This document shows, one piece after another, positions 54,344 to 61,829 of a stretch of DNA of 64,000 nucleotides (position 1 is its first letter; every line of letters begins with the position of its first letter). The notes under the pieces were generated by a model that was not told the DNA's origin, ran no database searches, and saw nothing but the letters and a program-made list of their open reading frames with translations. Both the position numbers and the translations under genes were made by a program. Source of the DNA: a virus; IMG/VR virus record IMGVR_UViG_3300042879_006196, positions 1 to 64,000 of that record. One strand, 5' to 3'.

Positions 54344-54859
54344 GTGAAGGAAACATTTACAATCAAACTAGGAAACACCGCTCACCTTGCAGACCCTTGC
54401 TACACAACCGAAGACGATTACAACAATGGAGCAGGTACACACTTGTACACGCCTTGCGTGAGTGGAGATTGGGAAATCACTGTGCAAAAAAACGAGCGTG
54501 GCGAACTTGTTGTTTTACGAGGTCAATCGCCTGACGCATCACGCTCTAGCAATGTATGGTATTTTGCTTGGGTATTTTCTGGTCAGTTTGGCATCTTTGA
54601 TAGTACAATCTGGGATGATGTAAAAGAAGTGGATAATCCTGATAACTTCTTTGGCAAAGCTACTAACCTCACTCTCAGTGAACAAGGTTGCGGAGTAATT
54701 GATAACGCTGGTTTTGTAACTGGCACTCCTCATGATATCAGCACTTATAATTTAGTAAAATACTTTAACGCTGAAGGTGAGCTTACAGAATTTGAGCTTA
54801 CAGAATTTGAGCTTGTTTCTGCTGAAGAAGATGAAGAAGATGAAGATTTTTCTGATTGA
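54344..54859 (+). CDS. Phage protein, paralogue of 55406 (GTG start)
   Basis: 171 aa; GTG exactly at the canonical start distance. LGNTAHLADPCYTTED near residue 8 and SGQFGIFDSTIWDD near 80 are shared with 55406. The DPCY motif is seen in phage hypotheticals of unknown function. Acidic C-terminus with a short ELTEFELTEFEL repeat. Confidence 0.7.
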   Translation: MKETFTIKLGNTAHLADPCYTTEDDYNNGAGTHLYTPCVSGDWEITVQKNERGELVVLRGQSPDASRSSNVWYFAWVFSGQFGIFDSTIWDDVKEVDNPDNFFGKATNLTLSEQGCGVIDNAGFVTGTPHDISTYNLVKYFNAEGELTEFELTEFELVSAEEDEEDEDFSD

Positions 54860-54884
54860 AAATTTAACCAAAGTCATTCAGTTT

Positions 54885-54942
54885 CCCCCTCCAAAGGGGA
54901 GGCAGATTGTGTTTTCCAGGTTTAACAATCTGAGAGTATAAT
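54885..54942 (+). promoter_or_regulatory. Terminator-promoter cassette
   Basis: Hairpin, CAGATTGTGTTTTCCAGG, TATAAT 54937-54942, ATG 54947. Confidence 0.87.
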
Positions 54943-54946
54943 AGAT

Positions 54947-55336
54947 ATGAAAACATATAAAGTATTAGTTTATAACACAAGTAGATATTTCCAATGGGTA
55001 TCAGTTCAAGCAAATTCAGAAGAAGAAGCCGAAGAAAAAGTAGAACTTCATGAGCTATGGGACAAAGATTCTTGGTTATTAGATAATGAACACTGTGAAG
55101 TAGATTATGTAGAGACAGAAGAAGAAGAAGTGGCAGTAGACTTGTCAGAAGCTACGCACGTTTGGATTAACGAGACTCTTCACAAGATAGATGATGGGAA
55201 AGGTGTTTTCAAATGGATTGTTGATGGGCAAACACTTGGTATTATAATCACAAATGGGTTTTTTGATTCAAGAATGCATACCAAAATTGATAAAACACTA
55301 TTTGCACTTTTGAGTATTCGACCAGTAAAACTTTAA
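54947..55336 (+). CDS. DpnD-like protein, paralogue of 40059
   Basis: 129 aa: KTYKVLVYNTSRYFQWVSVQANSEEEAEEKV (in parts), ELWDKDSW, SEATHVWINETLHKI, end IRPVKL; colinear with 40059 throughout. Confidence 0.7.
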   Translation: MKTYKVLVYNTSRYFQWVSVQANSEEEAEEKVELHELWDKDSWLLDNEHCEVDYVETEEEEVAVDLSEATHVWINETLHKIDDGKGVFKWIVDGQTLGIIITNGFFDSRMHTKIDKTLFALLSIRPVKL

Positions 55337-55344
55337 TCCGCTAA

Positions 55345-55401
55345 CCCCTCCAAAGGGGAGGCAGCCCGTTTTTTCCAGGTTTAACACAATCTGATTATAA
55401 T
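55345..55401 (+). promoter_or_regulatory. Terminator-promoter cassette
   Basis: Hairpin plus class A; TATAAT 55396-55401, ATG 55406. Confidence 0.88.
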
Positions 55402-55405
55402 AGAT

Positions 55406-55975
55406 ATGGAACATTATTACACTTTCCAACTTGGCGAACTCGCTCATCTTTCAGACCCTTGCTACAGCACACAGGAAGATGGCAATTACTCAAAGTTCAA
55501 CCAACCTTGCCACCCTGGTCTTTGGGATGCAAAGGTTGCCCTAGATGACGGATGCGTGGTTTCGGTAGAATACTGCCATACTAACACCCTCTTGCTTCAC
55601 AAAGCTGAAATGCAAAACTTCCAAGTTGCGGTAGACAGTGGTCAATTTGGCATCTTTGATGCGAGCATTTGGGAAGATGAAAGCGATTTCGAAGCAAGTG
55701 GAAGTTTCTACAGAGAGTGTTGCGATGCCACTTTGAGTGGTTTCATGGTAAGTCCAATTTACAAACAGGAATATGGCAAATTAAGTGAATTTGGTTTCGG
55801 CTTTGTATCTCGCACAGGGTATGGCGATGGCTCATACAATGTAGAAGCCTACTATAATAATGGAAAACTTGTGAAAGCAAAAATTACTTTCATTGAGCAA
55901 GATGAAAATGATGATGATGACTACGATGAATCAGATTATGATTGGGAAGGAGACCCACTTCACTCTGGTTATTGA
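55406..55975 (+). CDS. Phage protein, paralogue of 54344
   Basis: 189 aa; LGELAHLSDPCYSTQED and DSGQFGIFDASIWED; long acidic C-terminus (DENDDDDYDESDYDWEGD). Contains GFVSRTGYGDGSYNVEAYY. Unknown function. Confidence 0.7.
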   Translation: MEHYYTFQLGELAHLSDPCYSTQEDGNYSKFNQPCHPGLWDAKVALDDGCVVSVEYCHTNTLLLHKAEMQNFQVAVDSGQFGIFDASIWEDESDFEASGSFYRECCDATLSGFMVSPIYKQEYGKLSEFGFGFVSRTGYGDGSYNVEAYYNNGKLVKAKITFIEQDENDDDDYDESDYDWEGDPLHSGY

Positions 55976-55979
55976 GTTT

Positions 55980-56037
55980 CCCCCTCCAAGGGGGAGCCAG
56001 ATCGTTTTTTCCAGCTTTAACACAATCTGATTATAAT
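55980..56037 (+). promoter_or_regulatory. Terminator-promoter cassette
   Basis: CCCCCTCCAAGGGGG hairpin plus class A; TATAAT 56032-56037, ATG 56042. Confidence 0.88.
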
Positions 56038-56041
56038 AGAT

Positions 56042-56365
56042 ATGGAATTGTTAAAAATTTACAATGATGACCCAGGATTTTTGGGCTCACCAAAACTCTG
56101 TGCTATATTTGAGTGCCTTGCAAGAATTCCTCAAGATAGTCGAGCGGTCAAGCCAACCATTGGTGGAATAAGTATCACTTCTGATGGGTTCATCATTGCT
56201 GACCAGAACTTTCTTGGCTCAGTAGAAGAACTTGAAACAAACTTGTATGGACTATGCGAACATTTTGGTATAGACACTTCAGAAGCTGACTTGTTGCTTT
56301 CTAACGCCTTAGACTGGAGGCAGGGTGGTAACGCTTACAGTGATGCAAGAATACTTTCTTTCTAA
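56042..56365 (+). CDS. Hypothetical protein, 107 aa
   Basis: Not recognised; PTIGGISITSDGFIIADQ centre, helical C-terminus ending NAYSDARILSF. Confidence 0.65.
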   Translation: MELLKIYNDDPGFLGSPKLCAIFECLARIPQDSRAVKPTIGGISITSDGFIIADQNFLGSVEELETNLYGLCEHFGIDTSEADLLLSNALDWRQGGNAYSDARILSF

Positions 56366-56376
56366 CAATTGCTCAT

Positions 56377-56435
56377 CCCCCCTCCAAAGGGGAATCAGCC
56401 CGTTTTTTCCAGGTTTAACACAATCTGATTATAAT
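56377..56435 (+). promoter_or_regulatory. Terminator-promoter cassette
   Basis: Hairpin plus class A; TATAAT 56430-56435, ATG 56440. Confidence 0.88.
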
Positions 56436-56439
56436 AGAT

Positions 56440-56805
56440 ATGGAAAGTCTGTCTATCATTCAAATCAATCAAATCAAAGATTCACTTAACAGAATAGAAT
56501 CTAAGTTAGATGCTTTGTTGCAAAATACCACAATACCCTTGTCTACTTGCACATACAAAGATATTACAATTGAATGTCGTTATGTGACTGTGCCTTTTGA
56601 ATATGAGGATGGTGAAATCGAGGAAAACGAGTATACCGTGGTTTCAAATCCTATTGCAAAATTAATTTACTGGGGCATTGATAATGAAGAGCCTGAGGCT
56701 TTGGCATGGGATGAAGGTTGCTGGTTTTCTGTTAGCACTCATGAGCTAAAAACATTCACTGATGAAGACTTAATACAAATGATAAGAAAAATAAATTCAT
56801 ATTAA
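56440..56805 (+). CDS. Hypothetical protein, 121 aa
   Basis: N-terminal coiled segment (QIKDSLNRIESKLDALLQN) then a beta-rich domain with YWGIDNEEPEALAWDEG. Unknown. Confidence 0.65.
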   Translation: MESLSIIQINQIKDSLNRIESKLDALLQNTTIPLSTCTYKDITIECRYVTVPFEYEDGEIEENEYTVVSNPIAKLIYWGIDNEEPEALAWDEGCWFSVSTHELKTFTDEDLIQMIRKINSY

Positions 56806-56814
56806 CATTTTTAT

Positions 56815-56822
56815 CGTATAAT
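56815..56822 (+). promoter_or_regulatory. Class B promoter for tRNA-Lys
   Basis: CGTATAAT with TATAAT 56817-56822; the +7 position is the first base of the tRNA (56829). Confidence 0.7.
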
Positions 56823-56828
56823 AGGTTG

Positions 56829-56904
56829 GGGTGCATAACTCAATGGCTAGAGTAACTCGCTTTTAACGAGTAAGTTCTGGGTTCGAGTCCCAGTGCACCC
56901 ACCA
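56829..56904 (+). tRNA. trnK(UUU): tRNA-Lys(UUU)
   Basis: 76 nt with CCA. Acceptor GGGTGCA/TGCACCC, anticodon loop CTTTTAA, T arm CTGGG-TTCGAGT-CCCAG. Confidence 0.95.
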
Positions 56905-56906
56905 AT

Positions 56907-56964
56907 CCCCCTCCAAGAGGGCGGCAGATCGTTTTTTCCAGGTTTAACACAATCTGATTATAAT
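56907..56964 (+). promoter_or_regulatory. Terminator-promoter cassette
   Basis: Hairpin (variant CCTCCAAGAGGGCGG) plus class A; TATAAT 56959-56964, ATG 56969. Confidence 0.87.
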
Positions 56965-56968
56965 AGAT

Positions 56969-57673
56969 ATGATTCTTTATCAAGGACCAAGCGAAATAGA
57001 CGGCAAGCCAATCATTGCAATTATGACTGGTTTCAACTCCAAGTCTCAAAATTCAAAAACTGGCGAAATGCCACAAGTTTGGATTATCAGAGATGGAATT
57101 CATCCCGTAGACGCTTTGAGAACTGGTCAAGATGACAGTATCTGCGGTGATTGTATTCATAGACCAAAATATCTTGGCGATGATGCACTCAGAAAGTGGT
57201 CGAGAACGTGCTATGTCAATACAATGGCATTAAGCCAAGTTTATAAGTCATATTTAGCCAATACTTATGAATTGGTTGACCTTGATGAACTGGCAGTAAA
57301 ATTATCAGGGTTGAATATTCGTTTGGGTGCTTATGGCGACCCGGCCGCGGTTCCGATTCACATTTGGGATAAACTTTGTGCACATTGCAAATCTACTGGC
57401 TATACGCACCAATGGAAACGCTGTGATTCACGTTACGCAGAATATTGCATGGCAAGTTGTGATTCAATTCTTGACGTTGTGCAGTCAACCGCGAAAGGCT
57501 ATCGTGTCTATTTTGTGCAAACTGATAACCAAGTAAAGCAAGTAAGCGATATAAAACTTGCTTGGTGTCCAGCAAGCAAAGAAATGGGCAGAGTTACCAC
57601 GTGTTCAAAGTGTATGGCTTGCTCAGGCACTCGCTCAAACCTTCATTCAAATATCAGCATTATGCTCCACTAG
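56969..57673 (+). CDS. GP88-like protein with extra cysteines
   Basis: 234 aa. SICGDCIHRPKYL near residue 54 and VRLGAYGDPAAVPI-type segment (LNIRLGAYGDPAAVP, near 115), CAHCKSTGYTHQW near 137 and a C-terminal CSKCMACSGT cluster. Shares its plan with 52763. Likely zinc-binding. Unknown activity. Confidence 0.72.
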   Translation: MILYQGPSEIDGKPIIAIMTGFNSKSQNSKTGEMPQVWIIRDGIHPVDALRTGQDDSICGDCIHRPKYLGDDALRKWSRTCYVNTMALSQVYKSYLANTYELVDLDELAVKLSGLNIRLGAYGDPAAVPIHIWDKLCAHCKSTGYTHQWKRCDSRYAEYCMASCDSILDVVQSTAKGYRVYFVQTDNQVKQVSDIKLAWCPASKEMGRVTTCSKCMACSGTRSNLHSNISIMLH

Positions 57674-57699
57674 GGCTTCAAAACGCCCCACAGAGCATT

Positions 57700-57757
57700 C
57701 CCCCTCCAAAGGGGCGGCAGACCATTTTTTCCAGGTTTAACACAATCTGATTATAAT
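57700..57757 (+). promoter_or_regulatory. Terminator-promoter cassette
   Basis: Hairpin plus class A; TATAAT 57752-57757, ATG 57762. Confidence 0.88.
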
Positions 57758-57761
57758 AGAT

Positions 57762-58079
57762 ATGGGAAATATTCTTGACGTAACAGTAAGAGATTATACA
57801 ATCCGCTATCATAAGCTCTACGAAGAAGTAGGCACTTTAACAGATGTAGTCATATCAGATGACTATGATAGGATTGATTTGTCATTGGAAGACGATAGCT
57901 TCAACTGTGAAGACCCGTTCGCCCTGATAGAATGGATTTTTAAGAGAACTAAATACAATTCCGAACTAACTGAACTACTTTTTTTTCATTACAACGTGGC
58001 ACAAGGTGTGAGAATTCACGGTAAGTACTATGTTTTCGAGGATTGGAAAGAACTCTACGAAAAACATATTAGTGATTAA
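57762..58079 (+). CDS. Hypothetical acidic protein, 105 aa
   Basis: Not recognised; DVVISDDYDRIDLSLEDDSF then a basic-aromatic end with RIHGKYYVFEDWKELYEKH. Confidence 0.65.
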   Translation: MGNILDVTVRDYTIRYHKLYEEVGTLTDVVISDDYDRIDLSLEDDSFNCEDPFALIEWIFKRTKYNSELTELLFFHYNVAQGVRIHGKYYVFEDWKELYEKHISD

Positions 58080-58096
58080 ATGATTCACTAATAAAT

Positions 58097-58154
58097 CCCC
58101 CTCCAAAGGGGAGGCAGATTGTGTTTTCCAGGTTTAACACAATCTGATTATAAT
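58097..58154 (+). promoter_or_regulatory. Terminator-promoter cassette with inverted repeat
   Basis: CAGATTGTGTT/AACACAATCTG; TATAAT 58149-58154, ATG 58159. Confidence 0.9.
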
Positions 58155-58158
58155 AGAT

Positions 58159-58299
58159 ATGACAGTACAAGAACTGATAGAAAAGTTGCAAGAGATTGAA
58201 GACAAAAGCAAAATTTGCATGCTTAATGACCCAGAGGGTACATTAGTGAATGAAATTACATGGATTGGTGAGTGGGAGTGTGTTGTAGAAATCAGATAA
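58159..58299 (+). CDS. MTVQELIEKLQ-family small protein
   Basis: 46 aa: MTVQELIEKLQEIEDKSK, CMLNDPEG, ends CVVEIR. The 3' flank (TTCAGACAAGTATTGCTGAG) matches what is coding in 58729 and 59712. Confidence 0.7.
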   Translation: MTVQELIEKLQEIEDKSKICMLNDPEGTLVNEITWIGEWECVVEIR

Positions 58300-58338
58300 A
58301 ATATTCAGACAAGTATTGCTGAGTGTTCTTTTAGCTTT

Positions 58339-58395
58339 CCCCTCCAAAGGGGAGGCAGATTGTGTTTTCCAGGTTTAACACAATCTGATTATAAT
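58339..58395 (+). promoter_or_regulatory. Terminator-promoter cassette with inverted repeat
   Basis: TATAAT 58390-58395, AGATAT, ATG 58402. Confidence 0.88.
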
Positions 58396-58401
58396 AGATA
58401 T

Positions 58402-58668
58402 ATGAGCGAACTTCATGAAATTAAAAACAAATTTGACGTGGGTGATATTTATCTCTACTATACGCCAGTAGATAACCCATATAAGTTCCGCAAAAGTGAA
58501 ATTACCTATGACGAGCGCAAGGAAACTTTTGACTTTCTTAAGGCAAATGACAAACTCCCAGATTATGTCCAAGATGTTTGGTATGCCCCATCAAGTGGAG
58601 GAGCTAAAAAGCTTTCATTATCCACTGTTAAATACACTGGTGCTTTCATCACTGGAATGCCAGTGTAA
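58402..58668 (+). CDS. Hypothetical protein, 88 aa
   Basis: Start after the promoter; FDVGDIYLYYTPVDNPYKFRKS then a helical stretch and SGGAKKLSLSTVKYTGAF. Unknown. Confidence 0.65.
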   Translation: MSELHEIKNKFDVGDIYLYYTPVDNPYKFRKSEITYDERKETFDFLKANDKLPDYVQDVWYAPSSGGAKKLSLSTVKYTGAFITGMPV

Positions 58669-58669
58669 T

Positions 58670-58724
58670 CCCCCAAAGGGGAGGCAGATTGTGTTTTCCA
58701 GGTTTAACACAATCTGATTATAAT
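58670..58724 (+). promoter_or_regulatory. Terminator-promoter cassette (shortened hairpin)
   Basis: CCCCC-AAA-GGGG only; inverted repeat present; TATAAT 58719-58724, ATG 58729. Confidence 0.87.
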
Positions 58725-58728
58725 AGAT

Positions 58729-58896
58729 ATGACTATGACAGTACAAGAACTAATTGAACAACTACAAAAGATTGGTGATAAAAGCAAAATTTGCTTAGTT
58801 GATGACGGAGACGGCGGGGCATTAGGTGAAATTAAATCTGTTTATGATGCACAATATGTAGAAATCAACATAAGATATTCATACAAGTATTGCTGA
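58729..58896 (+). CDS. MTVQELIEQLQ-family small protein
   Basis: 55 aa, MTMTVQELIEQLQKIGDKSK (ATG 58735 also possible); VDDGDGG turn; ends RYSYKYC, colinear with 59712. Confidence 0.7.
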   Translation: MTMTVQELIEQLQKIGDKSKICLVDDGDGGALGEIKSVYDAQYVEINIRYSYKYC

Positions 58897-58911
58897 GTGT
58901 TCTTTTAGCTT

Positions 58912-58969
58912 CCCCCTCCAAAGGGGAGGCAGATTGTGTTTTCCAGGTTTAACATAATCTGATTATAAT
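58912..58969 (+). promoter_or_regulatory. Terminator-promoter cassette
   Basis: TATAAT 58964-58969, AGATAT, ATG 58976. Confidence 0.88.
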
Positions 58970-58975
58970 AGATAT

Positions 58976-59149
58976 ATGGAAGATGAAGCATATTTCTTTT
59001 GGAAAAATTTGGCAGATCTATTGGAGCTTGAATTGATCGGGTGGAGTAATTTTGCAACTGGAACTTTCAGGGACGCCTCACTTAATACAAGCGTTCAAAT
59101 TCAATATTGGTTTGCTAAGAGAATACAGGATAAAATCATAGAATTATGA
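58976..59149 (+). CDS. Hypothetical protein, 57 aa
   Basis: MEDEAYFFWKNLADLLELEL then GWSNFATGTF; ends RIQDKIIEL. Unknown, leaderless. Confidence 0.62.
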   Translation: MEDEAYFFWKNLADLLELELIGWSNFATGTFRDASLNTSVQIQYWFAKRIQDKIIEL

Positions 59150-59159
59150 ATTCTGAAGG

Positions 59160-59165
59160 TATAAT
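59160..59165 (+). promoter_or_regulatory. Isolated TATAAT
   Basis: GGTATAATAGATAT before ATG 59172, without the TTCCAG box; 3' end of the previous gene lies 11 nt upstream. Confidence 0.5.
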
Positions 59166-59171
59166 AGATAT

Positions 59172-59648
59172 ATGAGCCATCTTTACGAGGATTTAGATTC
59201 AGCTTTCTCCGCACTCTATGATTATAGTTGTGAGGGCGGTTCTTACGGGGTTGATGAAGATGATAATTCCAAAAGCCACCATTATAAAAGTGTCGATGGC
59301 ATGATTCTTATGGAATTGAGCAGGGATTGCTTGGTTTCAACAATTACCGTAGGTGATGAATTCCGTGTAGTGCGTAACCTTGACTGGGAAGACTGGTATC
59401 ACTTTGTAACTGGTGACGAAGAAAGTTTCATTGCATTTGTTTCTGAGTTGATTCCACCGCCTAAAAATACATGGCATCATACTTGCGAAAAATGCTACAA
59501 GCAAAACTCTAGTGTTTCAATGATTTATGACCCATTTGAGTATGATATAAATAACCGCGAGGTGGTACTGGCAACATTGTGTTCAGATTGTTTTAGTGAG
59601 GACTATGGTCTTCAACAAGAATTACACAATCTTGCAATGGAAGTGTAA
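59172..59648 (+). CDS. Hypothetical protein with C-terminal zinc ribbon-like motif
   Basis: 158 aa. HTCEKCYKQNSSV near residue 100 and LATLCSDCFSEDYG near 135 form CxxC...CxxC. The N-terminal half is acidic. Unknown function. Confidence 0.65.
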   Translation: MSHLYEDLDSAFSALYDYSCEGGSYGVDEDDNSKSHHYKSVDGMILMELSRDCLVSTITVGDEFRVVRNLDWEDWYHFVTGDEESFIAFVSELIPPPKNTWHHTCEKCYKQNSSVSMIYDPFEYDINNREVVLATLCSDCFSEDYGLQQELHNLAMEV

Positions 59649-59650
59649 TT

Positions 59651-59707
59651 CCCCTCCAAAGGGGAGGCAGATTGTGTTTTCCAGGTTTAACACAATCTGA
59701 TTATAAT
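59651..59707 (+). promoter_or_regulatory. Terminator-promoter cassette with inverted repeat
   Basis: TATAAT 59702-59707, ATG 59712. Confidence 0.9.
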
Positions 59708-59711
59708 AGAT

Positions 59712-59945
59712 ATGACAGTACAAGAACTAATTGAACAACTACAAAAGATTGAAGACAAAAGCAGAGAGTGCATAATAGATGATGGTGGCGGCGGTGCATT
59801 TTATGATGTTGAATCTGTTTTTACTGAGAGAGAGTATGTACTAATCTCAAGATATTCAAGCGAGTATAATAATTCAATATATTCAAACGAGTATAATAAT
59901 TCAACAGTAGTAATGTGTGAAGAATATTCAGACAAGTATTGCTGA
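59712..59945 (+). CDS. MTVQELIEQLQ-family protein with repeat insert
   Basis: 77 aa: MTVQELIEQLQKIEDKSR, DDGGGG; an extra YSSEYNNSIYSNEYNNS repeat absent from relatives, encoded by a duplicated CGAGTATAATAATTCAA; ends EYSDKYC. Confidence 0.7.
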   Translation: MTVQELIEQLQKIEDKSRECIIDDGGGGAFYDVESVFTEREYVLISRYSSEYNNSIYSNEYNNSTVVMCEEYSDKYC

Positions 59946-59961
59946 ATGTTCTTTTAGCTTT

Positions 59962-60018
59962 CCCCTCCAAAAGGGAGGCAGATTGTTTTTTCCAGGTTTA
60001 ACATTTCCTGATTATAAT
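59962..60018 (+). promoter_or_regulatory. Terminator-promoter cassette for an RNA
   Basis: TATAAT 60013-60018 followed by AGATGTAAGAAC with no usable start codon. Confidence 0.85.
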
Positions 60019-60023
60019 AGATG

Positions 60024-60400
60024 TAAGAACATTGAAAAGAGAATAAGAATCGCCCGAATTAAGTATCGGAAAGAGGAGCTGACCCAACAGTGAACTCTAA
60101 AAAACGCTGGGTAATTGGGTAAGACGAGCCACACGTCATAAAGAAAGTGGTGAAGCGGGAAACAAATGAAAGTGAAAGGCTTTCTGGGTTTTTAACTTGG
60201 CATCCGTGTATAAGGGGTATGCTCCCACCGAGGCGATTTTTAATCTTATATCTCTTACAGAATAATGTAAAAAGTTTAGGGGACGCCCTATAGGGACTCA
60301 CGTAACCCGAAATACGTGGTTGAACAATCATGTTCCGATGAGGCAAGTACATCGTTAAATCAATCTGCTAGGGAGGTGGGCTAATTACCCACCCCCGCAT
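60024..60400 (+). ncRNA. Promoter-driven noncoding RNA, about 380 nt
   Basis: No + strand ORF. Inverted repeats include CACGTA/TACGTG near 60300, CGATG/CATCG near 60337, CCCTATAGGG near 60287 and a final GGTGGG/CCCACC hairpin with G/C flanks near 60375-60398, then GTTTTT. GC content is above its neighbours. Family not recognised. Confidence 0.6.
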
Positions 60401-60412
60401 GTTTTTAAGATT

Positions 60413-60470
60413 CCCCCTCCAAAGGGCAGGCAGATCGTGTTTTCCAGGTTTAACATTTTCGAGTTATAAT
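60413..60470 (+). promoter_or_regulatory. Terminator-promoter cassette
   Basis: Hairpin variant plus class A; TATAAT 60465-60470, ATG 60475. Confidence 0.87.
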
Positions 60471-60474
60471 AGGT

Positions 60475-60741
60475 ATGAGCAGACACTCAGCACAAACAAA
60501 AGATGGAAGAAGCATGGTTATCGGTTTTGATGCCCCCTTAAGCGAATACTTTATTCAGGTATATGGGGACAATGATGAGTTGGTGGCTGACTTTTCTTCA
60601 TCAGGAATGTCAATGGTAAAAATGCACCCACCAATGTCAAATTCAAAAATTCTGGAAACTATTCAGTCAATCATGAGCGATGATGACCAGAAGCGACTGG
60701 CTCCTCAGATTGAACTACTATGCTTGGATTTACCTTTCTGA
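60475..60741 (+). CDS. Hypothetical protein, 88 aa
   Basis: Not recognised; DAPLSEYFIQVYGDNDELVADF (in parts) is a compact beta segment, with a helical end. Unknown. Confidence 0.65.
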   Translation: MSRHSAQTKDGRSMVIGFDAPLSEYFIQVYGDNDELVADFSSSGMSMVKMHPPMSNSKILETIQSIMSDDDQKRLAPQIELLCLDLPF

Positions 60742-60748
60742 GCAGATT

Positions 60749-60806
60749 CCCCCTCCAAAGGGGCGGCAGCCCGTTTTTTCCAGGTTTAACACAATCTGAT
60801 TATAAT
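60749..60806 (+). promoter_or_regulatory. Terminator-promoter cassette
   Basis: Hairpin plus class A; TATAAT 60801-60806, ATG 60811. Confidence 0.88.
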
Positions 60807-60810
60807 AGAT

Positions 60811-61209
60811 ATGAGCGAAAAAAACCTAGTTTTTCATGTTTTCGGATTTAACATCATTCAGCGACCAGTTCACAGTTACCTTGATGGCAGAGCGGGAAAG
60901 CTAAGAAGACTTCCACAAATACAAGTAGGTGAAACTGTTAGTTATTATGGGCATTCTCACACAGAGTACGGAAGATGTATAGAAGATGATATTTTTGACA
61001 CAGTAGACGAGGCTTTGGAAGTAGCTAAAACCCGTTTAGAGCATGAAAAATTGTCTTTGGCAGAAAAAATCCAATACCTACAAGAAAAATTAGCAGAGTG
61101 TGAAAATCAAGAAATAAAAATAAAACTTTATGAAGACATTCTGAAGGAAACAGCAATTAAAGAAATGAAAAGACTTGCCAAGGAGAATAACCTTGAAGTT
61201 TCATTTTAA
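60811..61209 (+). CDS. Hypothetical protein with C-terminal coiled coil
   Basis: 132 aa; N-terminal 65 residues globular with a GETVSYYGHSHTEYG loop, then a charged coiled coil (LEHEKLSLAEKIQYLQEKL). Unknown. Confidence 0.67.
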   Translation: MSEKNLVFHVFGFNIIQRPVHSYLDGRAGKLRRLPQIQVGETVSYYGHSHTEYGRCIEDDIFDTVDEALEVAKTRLEHEKLSLAEKIQYLQEKLAECENQEIKIKLYEDILKETAIKEMKRLAKENNLEVSF

Positions 61210-61223
61210 TTAAAAATAAAAAT

Positions 61224-61303
61224 TGGGCATGTTGCATTGTTAAGAATATTTGGAAAATCACCTTTTAGGTTTAAGTGCGGGTTCAAATCCCACTGCTCCA
61301 CCA
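61224..61303 (+). tRNA. Degenerate tRNA-like sequence
   Basis: The 3' half looks like a tRNA (GCGGG-TTCAAAT-CCCAC, TGCTCCA-CCA) but the T stem has a C-A mismatch. The acceptor (TGGG-CA / TG-TCCA) pairs only with a bulge, and the D and anticodon arms are irregular. Probably a decayed tRNA; identity unclear. Confidence 0.4.
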
Positions 61304-61306
61304 ATT

Positions 61307-61364
61307 CCCCCTCCAAGAGGGAGTCAGCCCGTTTTTTCCAGGTTTAACATAATCTGATTATAAT
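61307..61364 (+). promoter_or_regulatory. Terminator-promoter cassette, leadered variant
   Basis: TATAAT 61359-61364 then AGATGTACC; ATG 61367 is only 2 nt away, ATG 61400 follows AAGGAAAAAAAG. Confidence 0.85.
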
Positions 61365-61399
61365 AGATGTACCTACAAGGTAACATCAAGGAAAAAAAG

Positions 61400-61750
61400 A
61401 TGCCAAAATCAGCCCTATATCAATCAGCAATCACAAATCGAAAACTCCTCACTGACCACCTCACGTTAATCGAGGAATATCTTGAAGCAGGAGAAGCGAC
61501 CACAGAAATTTACTTCTATGGTGCGAACAACTCCATCATCAGAAAATACACAAAAACCTCTAAGTGGTCAACATCAATTGGCAAGCAGAGAGTCAGAACA
61601 AGCCATGAGATTTTTGTCTCCATTAATACAGGCTTTCTTCCTCGTGGCACAAAGCGAATGAAGGTGAAAAGCCCATTTGTTGAAAATGAAACCAAGACTG
61701 TTTTGAGTAGTATGCCAGTTACAGTTCAATGCCAATCAATTGCCATCTAG
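61400..61750 (+). CDS. Hypothetical protein, 116 aa
   Basis: Start set at 61400 (Shine-Dalgarno AAGGA); 61367 would add MYLQGNIKEKK. ALYQSAITNRKLLTDHLTLIEEYLE helix, then a Thr/Lys-rich beta part. A perfect ATTGCCATCT/AGATGGCAAT hairpin ends it (61738-61763). Unknown. Confidence 0.62.
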   Translation: MPKSALYQSAITNRKLLTDHLTLIEEYLEAGEATTEIYFYGANNSIIRKYTKTSKWSTSIGKQRVRTSHEIFVSINTGFLPRGTKRMKVKSPFVENETKTVLSSMPVTVQCQSIAI

Positions 61751-61767
61751 TAAGATGGCAATTGATT

Positions 61768-61825
61768 CCCCCTCCAAAGGGGAGGCAGAAAATTTTTTCC
61801 AGGTTTAACATTTCCTGATTATAAT
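61768..61825 (+). promoter_or_regulatory. Terminator-promoter cassette
   Basis: Hairpin plus class A; TATAAT 61820-61825, ATG 61830. Confidence 0.88.
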
Positions 61826-61829
61826 AGAT

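Noticed and set aside
60059-60352. 97-aa minus-strand ORF
   Set aside because: No promoter or ribosome site on that strand, while the + strand has a standard promoter and terminal hairpin; kept as ncRNA.
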